64,000 nt of DNA from Paramecium tetraurelia (Eukaryota > Ciliophora > Oligohymenophorea > Peniculida > Parameciidae). The position numbers and the translations under genes are program-made. This document shows, piece after piece, positions 26,605 through 38,746 of this stretch; positions within the stretch are counted from its first letter, which is position 1, and the number at the start of each line of letters is the position of its first letter. The notes under the pieces are model-generated. The model had not been told where the DNA came from and did not search any database. It was given only the letters and a program-made list of their open reading frames with translations. The DNA is taken from NCBI RefSeq assembly GCF_000165425.1, contig NW_001798977.1:63216-127215 (forward strand), written 5' to 3'.

Positions 26605-26816
26605 TTATGATTTCTTTCCAAATATTAATATTTAAATATCCTTCTAAGGATCATATATAGTGCAAATGCGCGATAACAAACTGACGCAATAACTTAGTGT
26701 AAAAAAGGAAAGAATAATATTATATATATATCGAGGTTAAATTTTATTTAAGTTTCTCTTTTAATTCACTCAAAATTTAATTAAAATAATTATTGAAGTG
26801 ATTTTTACTTGAAAAT

Positions 26817-28778
26817 ATGAAACAAATTGAAATCGACAAAGAATCAGACCAACCAACAATTCAAGAAGAAACCTTGTTAAAGACTGAATAATATTTGTGT
26901 CCAGCCAATAGAAATCATAAATTGTAAAGTCTTGACAAATTATTATCTCATCTACATACATGCAAAGAAGTTAAATTGGCTGACAAACCTCGATTCGTAT
27001 ACTATTGTTAAGTATAACCCCTATCTATACAAGTATTATCAAGGCCATTGTTTTTTGACAACAGAGGACCGAGAGAAACATGAAAGGACTTGCCAATGGA
27101 GAATAGGGTTAAAAAAGTAACCTGATCCCACAGCCAACAAGTATTCAATCATCTAGCCTCTGGGCAAACCGATTAATCCTCAGCAACAGCAAAAACCTGT
27201 TGCTTACACAGATTAGCAACAAAGAAATTATGAGTATGCCATCAAGAAAGGTTTAATCAAGAAGAAGGCATATGATGAATACATACCCGAGGATGGGTTC
27301 GAATTCAACAAGGATTTTAAGAAAGTGGATGAGTTGATGAAATTGTAAATCTAGAAAAACATTTCAGGTTTATAATTTTATAATTTTATAATAGATTAAA
27401 ATTAGAATAATATACAGTTTACATTTAAAACCCATTTTTTTATGGTCCAGCCTCAAAACAAGTAATTGATCGAATTTCTGATAAAGAGAATCCCTTATAA
27501 TCTGTACTTTAGGAAACATAAGGTAAATGTACAATAATTCAGTTTAGTTTTATAGAGAAGAGGAGAAGAATTAAATTGTCTAGAAGTTTCTAATGAAGGA
27601 GAAGAAGAGGGAGTAGAGAAGACAAAAGGGCAAGCCTGATATTAAATATAATATGGTTAATCAGATACCCAATGATATCCTATTGAGTTTGTTGAATTTC
27701 AATACATATGAAGATTATTTAGACAAATAGATGGATGTAAAAATATATTCTAAAATAGGAATTCGTAAATTGTAAGAAGATGGAAGAGGAAAATGTTCTT
27801 ACGTCTACGTATTTGATGACCACAGGCAAAAAGGCGATTTTCATTCTTTAGATTGGCAGGGACTTCAAGGATATCTTCGGTAGGAATATCAACCTATTGG
27901 ATTTTAAGGCTATATTTGCAGATTTCCTAGCATTTTCGTTTAAAAGGGATGAGAATATGAATAAGCAGATTGAGCCATATCTAACTTAAACATCAGAACA
28001 TGTAGAGAGTGGTAAAAATTAAAAACAAAATTAAAACATTTTTGAGGAAGAGATAGACATTTAATAGTAGAGATTGATAGGAGAATTGAAGGCTAAACTT
28101 GAGATATAGAAATAAAAGAACCAGGAGGATAAAAGTCAGTTGGAAAGAAATCAAAGGGAATTGCAGGAGTTGATTGAGAAGAAAAAGTGTTTGATTTAGA
28201 AGGAATCAGATATTGAACAATAAATAAAGAGAGTCAATGCTTAAATCAATTCATATCATTCAAAGATAAAATCATATAAATAGGAGTTGGAATTGAAGAA
28301 TCAGGAAAAAATAAAAATCTTATATGATTAGAAGGAGAAAGAATTGAACGAGTTTATTGATGCATTGAATCAGTAGGTGAATCAATATGAGAGCAGTCAA
28401 TAGGAGATTAAGGATGAGATCTAGAGTTTGAAGGAGGAAAAGCAGAAGTTGAAAAGTACAATTAATAGATTACAACCGTTTAAATTATAATTGGAGAGAT
28501 AATTGGAGGATCTTCAAAAGCAGGAAAGCAGTGTCCCTTAGTAGATGACTTAGTCAGAATATTATACTGGGAATGAATTTGTGTTTGACATTTCTGATAA
28601 AATAAAATGTAAGGCGTGTAAGATAAGAAAAATAAATGTTGTTTATATTCCTTGTGGAGATGCAGCATTGTGTAAGATTTGCCACGAAAAGTTTGAATAG
28701 TTGTTACCTCATGTCTGTCCGATATGTGAGCAGTTTGTAAAAAGAGTTTATCATTTTATGTGGGAAAATGAAGGATGA
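26817..28778 (+). CDS. double CHHC zinc finger, coiled coil and RING protein, 621 aa
   Basis: ATG 26817, four introns (22, 27, 25 and 22 nt), TGA 28776-28778; 622 codons. Two CHHC fingers with identical spacing C-x5-H-x10-H-x3-C: C28-H34-H45-C49 and C63-H69-H80-C84. This finger type occurs in U11-48K, TRM13 and GTSF1 and binds RNA. A conserved-looking central region and a coiled coil of about 170 residues follow. The C-terminus has an IAP-like RING: CKACKIRKINVVYIPCGD, LCKICHEKF, CPICEQ, with the usual His after CG replaced by Asp. RING proteins are E3 ubiquitin ligases, so this couples an RNA-binding finger pair to ubiquitin transfer (inference). The first intron sits inside the second finger and is needed to form it. 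Confidence 0.85.
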
Positions 28779-28959
28779 TACATTATATATTATATATGTT
28801 CTATAAAATCAGATGTAAACCTTGAATGGTTCAAACTTAAACAGGTTTTACTATTTTTAATTGATATTTTAATTATCAAATAAACATAACAGTCTTACAG
28901 CTTAATTTACAATATAATTTTGTTTATAATAAACTTAATATTAATTATTTTTGGATTCT

Positions 28960-30444
28960 ATGACATCAAATGTGTGTGGATCAAGTTAATACTCACTATT
29001 CCAAGGTGCCAATACCCTTAAATGTCTAAACATTAAAGATTTTTGTGGATCGTATTCCTAATGTCTTTAAGTAAATGATTAAATTGGGGCAATGGGTTAT
29101 GGATGTTGCAGAGAAGATTATCTTTACCCAAGAGCGGCCAACATCATCGTTTATATTCTAATCATTCCAATAATTGGGATAGGCAGTTTAGGAGCTTTGG
29201 GAGGTAGAATCGTTAATTAAGCATTAGGTGGTGTGGTGAAGAGGCCATTTTTGGAGGCTGTTCTAAATTTCAATTCAGGTCTTTCAGGAAACATTACTGC
29301 GTGTCTTATGTTTGGAGCCCAATTAGTTAATCAGATAATTATCACATTCTAGAAGTAATAAAATTATAGAATGAAAGACATCCCTACCACCCTTAGCGTC
29401 CAGCTGTCAACTATGAGGTCGGGATGATTTATGCCTTGGCCATTCCACTTTCTATGCAATTTGGATAGGAATTAGCAAGCTACATGCCGCTATTACCAGT
29501 TTTAACTATATAGATGATGTTTTTCATTGTCATTCTTCCAATTTGCCTATTGTACGCAAAAAGACAAGAAGTAGTTGAATAAGAATTAGAGGAAGATTAC
29601 ACTGATTCTCATATTTCTATGACAACTGCTTTTAAAGGCTCAATTCAAGATGAAGCTTAGGCTGCCTTAGTGTATAAATAGTTTCTAGATGAATCTCATT
29701 AAATCCTACCTCTCTTACCCATCCTTATTGCCATTGGAAGTTTCGCAGCTAACGAAGCAGTGATTCTTTCTAGAACAACGCTTTATTAGACATCGCCTTA
29801 TTACCCAAAGAGATCTTCAAATTAAAAACTAGATCCATGCGATCCTTGGAATTTCTATATGATGATTGTATTATTTGCAGTGAACATTTTCATTACTGGA
29901 TTAACCTTATTGTATTTCAGATACAAAGAACAAATTAAGGACAATGTGAGGTACAAATTAAAGGAAAGATACTTTACTCCAACCAGAAGGTTCTTTAAAA
30001 TATACGGAGCTGGATGTGCTACTGGTTTTATAGCAGGATTTTTAGGCATGGCAGCAGGTTTAACGATGTTTGTTACAATGGTATAATTTGGTTTGGTTGC
30101 TGCTTCTGCAGGGGCAACAGCAAATTACGGTTATTTTATTGTGTGTCTACAAGTATTTGTATCATTCATGGTCAGCGACTCTGGAATGCCAATTGGTGAT
30201 CAGTTTTTCTTTTACGGAATAGGGGTAAGTGTAATTGATAATGCCTTAGATTTTAGGTGTCTTGATATTCACCAACCTAGGCTATTACTACATTAATAAA
30301 TATAAAATAGGGCATATATTATTTTATATTGATTTTGCCATTGTAGTCTTAAACATAGCTGGTAACATTGCATGGGGAGTAGAATAAAATCATAGATAAG
30401 GTTTTAATTCTATAGTCGATATCAATCAATCCTGTAGAACATGA
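28960..30444 (+). CDS. TauE/SafE (TSUP) family membrane protein, copy 1, 478 aa
   Basis: ATG 28960, introns of 23 nt (29355-29377, ending AAAG) and 25 nt (near 30227), TGA 30442-30444; 479 codons. A Cys-rich N-terminal segment is followed by helices NIIVYILIIPIIGIGSLGALGG, the glycine-rich repeat GAGCATGFIAGFLGMAAG, and LVAASAGATANYGYF with DQFFFYGIG. The repeated G-x-G-A-G-G-like motif in both halves is typical of TauE/SafE (TSUP) permeases, which move sulfonates, sulfite or related anions. Its paralogue is at 38747-40296. Substrate unknown. Confidence 0.85.
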
Positions 30445-30507
30445 TTTTATTTATTTATTAAAATAGTTTATTATTAATAATATTTACTATCATTTTTTAG
30501 AATTTCA

Positions 30508-31330
30508 ATGAACTAATGCTTAATATGTTTCGAAGACACTGAGTTTAGTCTCAATTGTTAACATTACTATTGTTTGAAATGTCTAGTTAACATGATTTAA
30601 GTGAAACTTAAGGCATTATAACTAACATCAGATGATTATAAATGTCCAGAATGCAAATTCAAGTTTTCTGTTGAAGTCTTCAAAAACACAGAAATCTATA
30701 ATGATTTAATAGAATATTCTTTAAAACATAATTGCATCGAAAACTTAAATGATGATGAAATGATTGTCGACTGTGGTCATGATGATTGCAATAATAAGTT
30801 TATTGTTAGCAAAAATGCTAGTAAATATTGTTTTCATTTAGAATATTCCAGATGTCCTGTTTGTAAATAAATTTATTGCTTGAATTGTCGTAAACCATAT
30901 GAATCTAAGTGTTGCCAATAAGCTATCACTGGAAAGTGTCCTAGATGCAAGATAAAGGTTTTTAAAGAGGAAGGGTGTAATTTTTTGAAATGCCAGTCCC
31001 AATATTGCAAAGGATAGGTCTACTTCTGCGGAATATGTTTTCTCATTTTAAAAAAGGAAGATCATTACTCACATTTTATTGATAATAATCCCTATAATGC
31101 TTGTAGAATAGGCAAAATCAAACCGAATAAGTAGAAATGTCCTGGATGCTTAACATTAAATCCATTGCAATGCTAAATTATTGAAAATTTAAAGTATTCA
31201 AACTTAAACTTATGAAAGTTAATGCTATTGTAAGAGTAATGTTTGTAAAGAGAGTCTGTACTGCTTAAGTTGTTCAAAGAAGATCTAGAAGAATGAAGCT
31301 CATGAGTGCAAGCAATGTTCTATTATGTGA
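30508..31330 (+). CDS. RBR-type (RING-IBR-RING) E3 ubiquitin ligase, 265 aa
   Basis: ATG 30508, one 25-nt intron, TGA 31328-31330; 266 codons. RING1 starts at once (CLICFEDTEFSLNCQHYYC ... CPECK); a Cys/His-rich in-between domain follows (VDCGHDDC, RCPVCKQIYCLNCRK); then a RING2-like block CPRCKIKVFKEEGCNFLKC with the Cys in GCNFLKC at the catalytic position of RBR ligases, and a further Cys-rich tail (CPGCLTLNPLQC, CYCKSNVC, CKQCSIM). It is compact, with almost no sequence outside zinc modules. It lies 63 bases after TauE/SafE copy 1. Confidence 0.85.
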
Positions 31331-31528
31331 AATACTTTATAATTTATTATTAATGAATGTTAATATTTAGTAGTATATTAAGTAGTTTTTAATATACTTG
31401 TAAATTGGATGAGATATCTGTTTATATTATTTATTTTTCTTAATAATTTTAAGATACAATAATGATTAGAAAATGATGATTGCTTATTATTTATTAAAAA
31501 TAATAATAATAATTTATGATTGTTTATA

Positions 31529-34500
31529 TCATTCTTCATTTTCTTAGATTAAATTGACAGATCCTTCGACTTACAAGAATGTTCCACCACCTTTGATGAT
31601 TCTGCCTGAGTTAAATCCTTGGTTGGCGAGTAGAGCTGACAAGATTCTATCAGGAGGAGGTGCAGGATCAACTGGCCACTCTCTTGGTTCTGGACTTGTA
31701 GTAAATGCACCATCACCGATACCCAAATACCCAATCAAAGGCTTCACCCTAAAGAAATGAGAATGATCAATACATCAAATTGTTTGCCATAGCCATCCTC
31801 AGAGAAGAACACACTCAAATAATTTGGAACAAAGTGATAGATCTCCTCAAACAGGTAAGAGTTGGCTGTTTAATCGATTTAACGAATGTATGCATAGGCT
31901 TATTTAAGATGGAAGGAATATCCAAAGTAGAAGTATGTCCATTTACCCCAATATTTACCAATTTCAAATTTCTTGTCGACTAAAGATATAAATATAAATA
32001 ATTACTTGAACCAACATCATCATCTATAGTTTCAATGTCTCCATAATCATAAGTACTGAAATACCAGACACCTTTATCAATGAAGATGGACAGAGTTCTA
32101 TCTCCTGCATTGTCATTATCAGCTTGGATATCTGGAGTATTTTATGTGACTCTGACAAGTGAAGTCCAATCAGTAACATTCTTTAATTTATTACCCTTAG
32201 CAAATCCATAAACACTGTATTCAAAGACACCACTGTACTTCTCTTCATATGATTTGAACACTCTTTAAGTCATCTTGGCTTTTTCTACTTATACTGGTTC
32301 ATTATCTTATTTATCTTTGTATGGTGGATAAGGTCTGAATTTGGGAACAATAACGTTGAGTAAGTCTTCACTTGAATCAATATAACTGTTCTTGCCCAAA
32401 AATGCTCTTGGATCAAACAATTTACCTTAGAAGGCTGAATGTCCGAATTCTTTCTTTCCAATAACGAGTCTGGCATAATCTCTCAACAACCAATGTTTAG
32501 CACTATCAATTTCAACTCTCTTAACAACATTTTGATGTGTAAGATAGACATATCCAATACCCTTTGGTCCAGTTGGAATTCTCTTGTAGCAGAAATAGAC
32601 GAAATTCCAATATCCTTCTAATTCTTTATCAAATTTGGTTCCTGTTGTGATCTCATTCTTATCAAGAACTGCATCATAAGTGCTGAATTTGTATTCTCCT
32701 CTTCCTACAAATGCTGATACTGTTCTGTCTCCATTCTTTTAAGCATCTTCGTATTAAGCATTTGTTGTGAATCTAAATATGGAGTGGGATTCAGCTTTTT
32801 CTAATAAAATGAATGGATAGTTCATCAACCATCTAGTCCATAAACCAATACCATATTCATATATGGCTTCAATGTCAGATCCTGGGAAATTAGTCTATGT
32901 AAATTCAACATCCAATGCTGGTTTGTCATCTTTAGCATAAATCAAAGCATCGGCATCATTTTAAACATAGAATTCAAAGTAATTATTAAGTTTGTATGGG
33001 ATCCAAGCTGGAAGATCAACTTCTACTTCGACCTTATCAACATAGTGCCAGCATTAGGTGCTACCATAACAAGCATGAACATGTCTAGATTTACCAATGA
33101 AATTCTTATTAATTCCATCCTTTCCGAAATATACAGCAAGGTATTTTGGAGAGAAGTGCAATACTTTCTTTAATAAACCACCTTTGCTGACATCTGGGAA
33201 TCCAAAGAACCAACCAGCGTATTCATCTTGTCTGGAATATCCAACCCAAATGTACATCCAAATTCCTCTATATTCTCCTAAAGCAACGTTTGTATTTCTA
33301 TTAAGATTGAAATCAGTATCAATAAATCCAATGTCATAGGTTCCAATTTCCATATCTCCACCTTTTTGAATAACTGACAATGTTCTATCTCCTAGCAAAT
33401 TAGCATCCTTACAAGAATCCTGGCTCATTATTGGTTAATCTGATAACAGTTTATGCCTCAGTATCATCTAAACTTCCATAATATTTGAACCATCCATAGA
33501 CTGAATATTATTCTGTTTCAATTGCTCCATCTTCATATAAAAAGGTATTATATGTTTCAGTATCTTTGTTATCAGCACCTTAGATTTCATAATCCTTTGT
33601 TCCTAATTCTTCGTCAACTGGGACCTTGTATTATTCAATCCATGTTTCATATTCAGCGATTTCATTAATAAATGATCCTCTTCCAAATCTGACAACTGCA
33701 TGAGCTATTCTACCATTAAATCCATAAACAGTAGATTTCCATTATCCAACATAGAATCTAACATAATTGTTAGCAGGATCAGCATCAAATGGATCGAAAA
33801 CTGTTCTTTGCACTTACTTCAATTTGTTGAAATTAACATATCCAACAGCAATTTACTTCAATTTTGAATAACTGAAATAGATGTAATTCCAATATCCATC
33901 TAAATTCTTTCCATAATTAACAGGTCTTCCTGAACCAGCCCAGAATTCATAATTTCCTCTTCCAATGTATACTGCAAATTCAGCTTCATCTTAATCTGTA
34001 AATCCTAATCTACCAACCAAAATACGCTCAGGTTTCTCATAGATTCTTTATGGATTTGTGATGAAGAATTTAGTCCACATTCCGAATCCATATTCATAAA
34101 CACCATCTGTTACCCAATCTGGTTCATCATGAAGTAAAGTATCATATTCAGATTCTGTTTTGTGATTCAACCATTTAGGATCATATGTTTTCAATTATAC
34201 TCCAGGCCATAACTTAATCTTGCCAGTCTTATAGTCATCGAAATCTATAGCAGATCCCCATGCACCCTTTCCAAATCTGATTGTTGTGTAGGCTGTCTTT
34301 CCATGGAAGAAAAATTAATGTCCTTGTCCCAAATAGAGTGCCCAATATTTGGCTACAACATGCCAACCTTTGAATTGTTTTTCAACTTTGTCATCTGGCC
34401 ATTCCATGTAGTATGTGAAATCACCATGATTATATCCAAAGTATGCATATGTCCATAATTATTGTGATTCTTAAGCAATAACAACTTTTTCATCGATGTC

Positions 34501-37085
34501 ACTGAACTTGTCCTTCTCTTCGACTGTATATGTAGAGAATTAATATTCATTTTATTCAGTTTACCATAATGAAAGTGCTTTCAATCCATGAGGAATTATT
34601 CCTACTTCTGGTTCGTTGGATGTAAATCTAAATATAACTTAATGAGCTCTTTCAGATCTTCTTACATATCTAAACCAAGTGGATACTGAATATTCTCTGT
34701 ATCCATCTAAATCCCATTTGAACTTGGGATCATCGATCAAACCATCATATTCAACTTTGTCATAGTATTATTTCTCCTAATATTCTAATTCAGGGTCTGT
34801 TGGAACAGTGTATTTGGTTTCAATCAAATTTTTCATCTCTTCCTCTGTCTCAACAAATGAATTCTTATTCAAGACAACTCTAACATTGGTGATGACTCCG
34901 TTGAATCCTTTGAATCCCTTCCAAAGTCCAGATTGGAATTTAATAGTTTTAACAATAGCTGGTTGAGTAACTTTGAATGTGACACTCTTGATTACTTAAG
35001 TTCTACCCCAGTAAATATAACCATTGGCTTTTCCTTCTTTATATCCGAAATAGACATAAATCCATTCAGCATCCAAATACTTGCCATAATCCAATTATAA
35101 TTCAGTCACAACTTCTCCTTCAAATACTTAGAAATTATAGAATCCTTCTCCAATAGTTGTTACTAATCTATTTGTGTCATCTCCACTCAAACCTCCAACA
35201 GCCAAGACTTCCTTCTTTTCTGCAATCTTAACCTTTCCATTGTATCTGAAATATGTCCATAATCCATAACTGTATTCAACTGATGTCTTGATTCTGCTAT
35301 CAGGTCCATCTTCAACATCTTTTTCCCAAGGTGATGTTTCTTATGTAACAACACTGTCAGTTCTCTTGTCTAAAGTATAAACAAGTTATTCTAATTCTGG
35401 TTCTGGTTCATCTGGGAATTCTAATCTACCGAAATCGTCATCTTCTTCCTCTTCAACTAATTCCTCAACAATCTCCTCAACTATTTCTTCAACTATTTCC
35501 TCAACTATTTCCTCAACAATCTCTTCAACAATTTCCTCAACAATTTCTTCTACTGTTTCTTCTTATTCTTCAACTTTTTCATCATCTGGTGTTGGTTCTA
35601 CAACAACTTCCTCTTCTGGTTCTTCTCTAACAATAACTTCTTCTTCTGGCTCAGGTTAAGGTTCTGGTTTAGGTTCTGGTTATGGTTGTGGTTTAGGTTC
35701 ATCTTCATCATCTTCAACAATAATAATGATTGGTTGTTCTTAACATCCTGGATATCCACAACTTGGTTAATAAGCACTTGGACCTGTTGCTGCATCAATC
35801 AATGTATCAATCAAATCTTCCAAGACATCATCTCCACAACCATCTTCCTCTTCTGATTCCCATTCAAATTCCTCTTCTTCCTCAACCTCTTCTTCTTCTT
35901 CTGATTCTGGTTCAGGAACTGGTTCACATTCTTTAGCCTTTTTGGCTTCTTCAGCTAATCTCTCAGCTTCTTCTGCTCTTTTTCTTGCCTCTTCAGCTGC
36001 CTCCTAAGCCTCTTTCAATCTTCTTTATGCTTCCTCGGCATCTAAGCACGCTTCTTCTTCCTTATTTTAGGCATTTTCCAAAATCTATTATGATTCTGCT
36101 GCTTTCTCAGCTGCTTCTTATGCCTCTCTAGCATCTTTTTCAGCCTATGTTTCAGCTTCTTATTCAGCCGACTTAGCAGCATCTAACTCTTGTTCTGCTT
36201 CATGTTCCAATTCCTCTGCTAATTCCAATTCCTTCTCAGCTTATTATTCTAATAATTCAGCTTCTTCTGGCGTGATATCTACTCTGTTCTTCAATTCTTC
36301 TAATTCTCTAGCTTCTTCTTCCTTTCTTCTTTCTTCCTCTGCTGCTGCTTCAGCTGCTGCTTTTGCTTCTTCTTCTGCTCTTAATCTGGCATCTTCTTGT
36401 TCTTATTCTTTTCTTCTTTCTTCTTCTTCAGCTTTGGCATCAGCCTCTAATTATGATGCCCATTAATCCTTGCATTAAGATGTTTTTTCGTTGACTCTTG
36501 TGGCAAGATCATAGAGTTAATCAATTTCAATGGGGATGGTATTTAATTACAATTAGATTTCAGTTATTTGTTGGATCAACTCTGAGATCTTGGTAGCTAT
36601 GGTTTAAGCCAATTATAATTTGTCTTCATCACCTAACATATAGATTTATGATTAATACTCTTTGCTTTATTAAGTACTTCCAAGTATCCCAAAATATCGT
36701 TAATATCATACCAGGATGAAGTAGATTCGATTTGAGAAAGTGATTTGAAATGCTTTGAGATCTGATGATGCAACTATTTGACTTGAATAAACGATCCTCC
36801 TTGAATGTGTTAGACTGTTAGCAAAACTCTATCAACTAAAGCCTTGACCATAGCCAAAACCTACAAATCTCCATCAAATCCTTCTTTGTGTTTGACAATG
36901 TCGATCCATTAATCAATATCATGCTATGCTCCCAACTATTCCTTATAGCTTGGACTCTCGCAAGTCCATCCAGAGGGATCAATTGATAAAATTGACTCCA
37001 AAGGGGTTATCTACGTCCTAGCAGACGTCTTGAACTGTAAAGACACGCTGACTAGCAGCCATGCCACTAGCAATTACTTTAACAT
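31529..37085 (-). CDS. giant secreted protein with LamG-like repeats and acidic tracts, about 1,814 aa
   Basis: ATG 37085, TGA 31531-31529. The signal peptide is MLKQLLVAWLLVSVSLQ. Residues about 30-210 are helical, followed by an Ala/Glu-rich coiled coil of about 180 residues. An acidic region has Glu runs, a Pro/Glu tract and tandem EEIVE repeats (35455-35560). The C-terminal 1,100 residues contain about six modules of the type Y..W..., VIFRFT, GDRTLS, FSTY, W.Y.YFGYS and GFNGRIAHAVVRFG, which resemble LamG-like/concanavalin folds. Introns of 26, 26 and 32 nt are clear. One further frame correction is needed near 33385-33447, where two mutually exclusive 28-nt introns are possible. Probably a surface or secretory-granule protein (inference). 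Confidence 0.85.
35455..35560 (-). repeat. tandem EEIVE-coding repeat
   Basis: A run of near-identical 15-base units on the minus strand encodes repeated Glu-Glu-Ile-Val-Glu inside the giant secreted protein, about seven units with small variation. It joins the Pro/Glu-rich tract to the first LamG-like module. Such a repeat is likely to vary in copy number by slippage. Confidence 0.8.
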
Positions 37086-37138
37086 AAATATATTTATAAT
37101 CCGTTTTTATATATTGATTAGAATATAAACAATCAGAA

Positions 37139-37868
37139 TACCTGAGCTGACTTTAATTATAGGATCTGAACTTGATCAAAGTATTCTAAGCAAAGCTTCA
37201 ACAACCTTGATATTGTTAGATTATTCTCCGAGGGGTAAATTGAAATTATTAGCAAAGGATGATAATTCTCTTCAAAGGGAATAACTATTTAAAACTCCAT
37301 AAAGTTTCCACTAATTCTACTTTTTTTTTGTATAAATTAAAGATTAGTTCCAACCCTTTCAAATATGATTAATGATATGGGCAATAGCAAATCAATTGAA
37401 TGATAAATATGATTTTTCAGTTCTATTATTGTTTAAGAATTGATAATTGGTAATCTATTATGATGTGTTTACTTAAGCTATAAGTTTCATAAAGAACCTT
37501 TATTAATTAATATCTACATATATTCAGGAAACTTGTATCCTTCTCATTTACTTTATTTATCAATTGTTCCTAAGTTTCTTTAAATATTTTATCGCTTATG
37601 AATAAGATATATTAAATGAGAGAGCAAATATTATCTTCGAATCAAACCAAGATCTAGTGTATTTATTGGATTTCTCTTTTTTTTAAGACTTAAGCGATTA
37701 GCATAATAAAAATTGATTATTTTTGTTCTTGATCGTATTTGTAAAAACAAAGTTTAAGTTGATTGCTGCAATCATCTTTACTCTCCTTATGCTTAAGGAT
37801 TGCGAGTATTAGAATTAAACACAAGACAACTTTTCATCTTCTTCAAATTATTAATTGTAAATCTATTC
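37139..37868 (-). pseudogene. minus-strand gene remnant
   Basis: Protein-like segments occur in changing frames: DEKLSCVQFQYSQSLSIRR near 37850, IIFALSFNISYSQAIKYLKK near 37630, NICRYQLIKVLYETYSLSKH near 37520, and FANNFNLPLGEQSNNIKVVE followed by ALLRIL, an in-frame TGA, then SSSDPIIKV near 37200. I could not link them with plausible introns, and the region is bounded by two intact genes. A decayed gene is the best reading. With only TGA as stop, part of this openness may be chance. Confidence 0.35.
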
Positions 37869-38278
37869 AAATTTATTTCTCTTTTATATCAATTTCACTT
37901 TGAGCTCTTTTAAAATCAAGTATTATGCTAAAGTAATATGCTCACGTGATTATGAACAATTGAAAATCATTATTACTCTTGAATTGATATTAAGTTTCTT
38001 AAATATTATTAATAAAATCAATATATATATATATTTTTCTATTTGTTAATATAACTCTCTCTAATGTGTAATGAATTTGTTTTCAGTATTTGCTAAACAC
38101 ATTCTCACTCTAGAATTTAGCAATTTTTTTATGTATTTCTTGAAATAACAGTGATCATTAATATTAATATTCTTATTCTCAATAAAAAAACTGAAGACTA
38201 TATTTTAAATTCATTACATCTTAAATTATGTAACTTATTGTAAAATAATTCTAATTCTTTTGTTTAGATAAACGTATT
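37869..38278. other. AT-rich stretch between gene remnants
   Basis: Very AT-rich, with a short TA repeat near 38021-38035. On the minus strand the frame of the remnant at 38279-38560 continues past its TGA with some protein-like sequence (TKELELFYNKLHNLRCNEF) before dissolving, so this may belong to the same decayed locus. Confidence 0.35.
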
Positions 38279-38560
38279 TCAGACATAAATATTCTATAAA
38301 ATTGGATTCATCAAATCTCTAGCATATTCTTTAGCATCATACCAAATTGACTTTCCTATACCTCTAATAAAGTTGATAAAATTAAAATTCTCTTTATCAA
38401 TAAATATATACTCACTAATTTTAGAATTTATGCATATTAAATGATCGCTAATTTAATAACCTTTTACAAACCAAACAGTATAATATTGGATTGCTATTTA
38501 TACAATTAATTCTATTTAAATTATTATAATAATTTGAAATAATATTATTGTAAATTATTT
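38279..38560 (-). pseudogene. minus-strand coding remnant
   Basis: A convincing coding stretch of about 75 residues (WFVKGYQISDHLICINSK; FINFIRGIGKSIWYDAKEYA) ends at TGA 38281-38279. No start codon is found: upstream it dissolves into AT-rich low complexity just before TauE/SafE copy 2. It is probably a fragment of the same decayed gene as 37139-37868. An exon of an unresolved gene is the alternative. Confidence 0.45.
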
Positions 38561-38746
38561 AAAAATTGGAAAAATAATTATTAGAGCTAAAACACGATAT
38601 TAGTCACCAAATGTGAAAGAGTATAAATATAGTTTGTCACCATATTTCTTGAATTTTGATTTCATTGCTTATTTTTAAATCTAAGATCTTTATTTTGTGT
38701 TTTAAATCTTAACCTATGGTTATTAGAGACATTTTTAATTAATTGA

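Noticed and set aside
27009-27036. Apparent one-base frameshift in the CHHC-RING gene
   Set aside because: A 22-nt GTATAA...CAAG intron explains it and generates the second CHHC finger with correct spacing.
29340-29380. Apparent frameshift in TauE/SafE copy 1
   Set aside because: A 23-nt intron at 29355-29377 ending AAAG restores the frame and alignment to copy 2.
36272-36466. Ser/Ala-rich plus-strand frame
   Set aside because: It is the antisense of the Ala/Glu-rich coiled coil of the giant minus-strand gene.
37030-37070. 16-nt intron near the start of the giant secreted protein
   Set aside because: Starting at ATG 37085 in the other frame gives a signal peptide and continuous reading with no intron.
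38021-38035. TA dinucleotide repeat
   Set aside because: Short and ordinary for this base composition; no evidence for a telomere or origin function.
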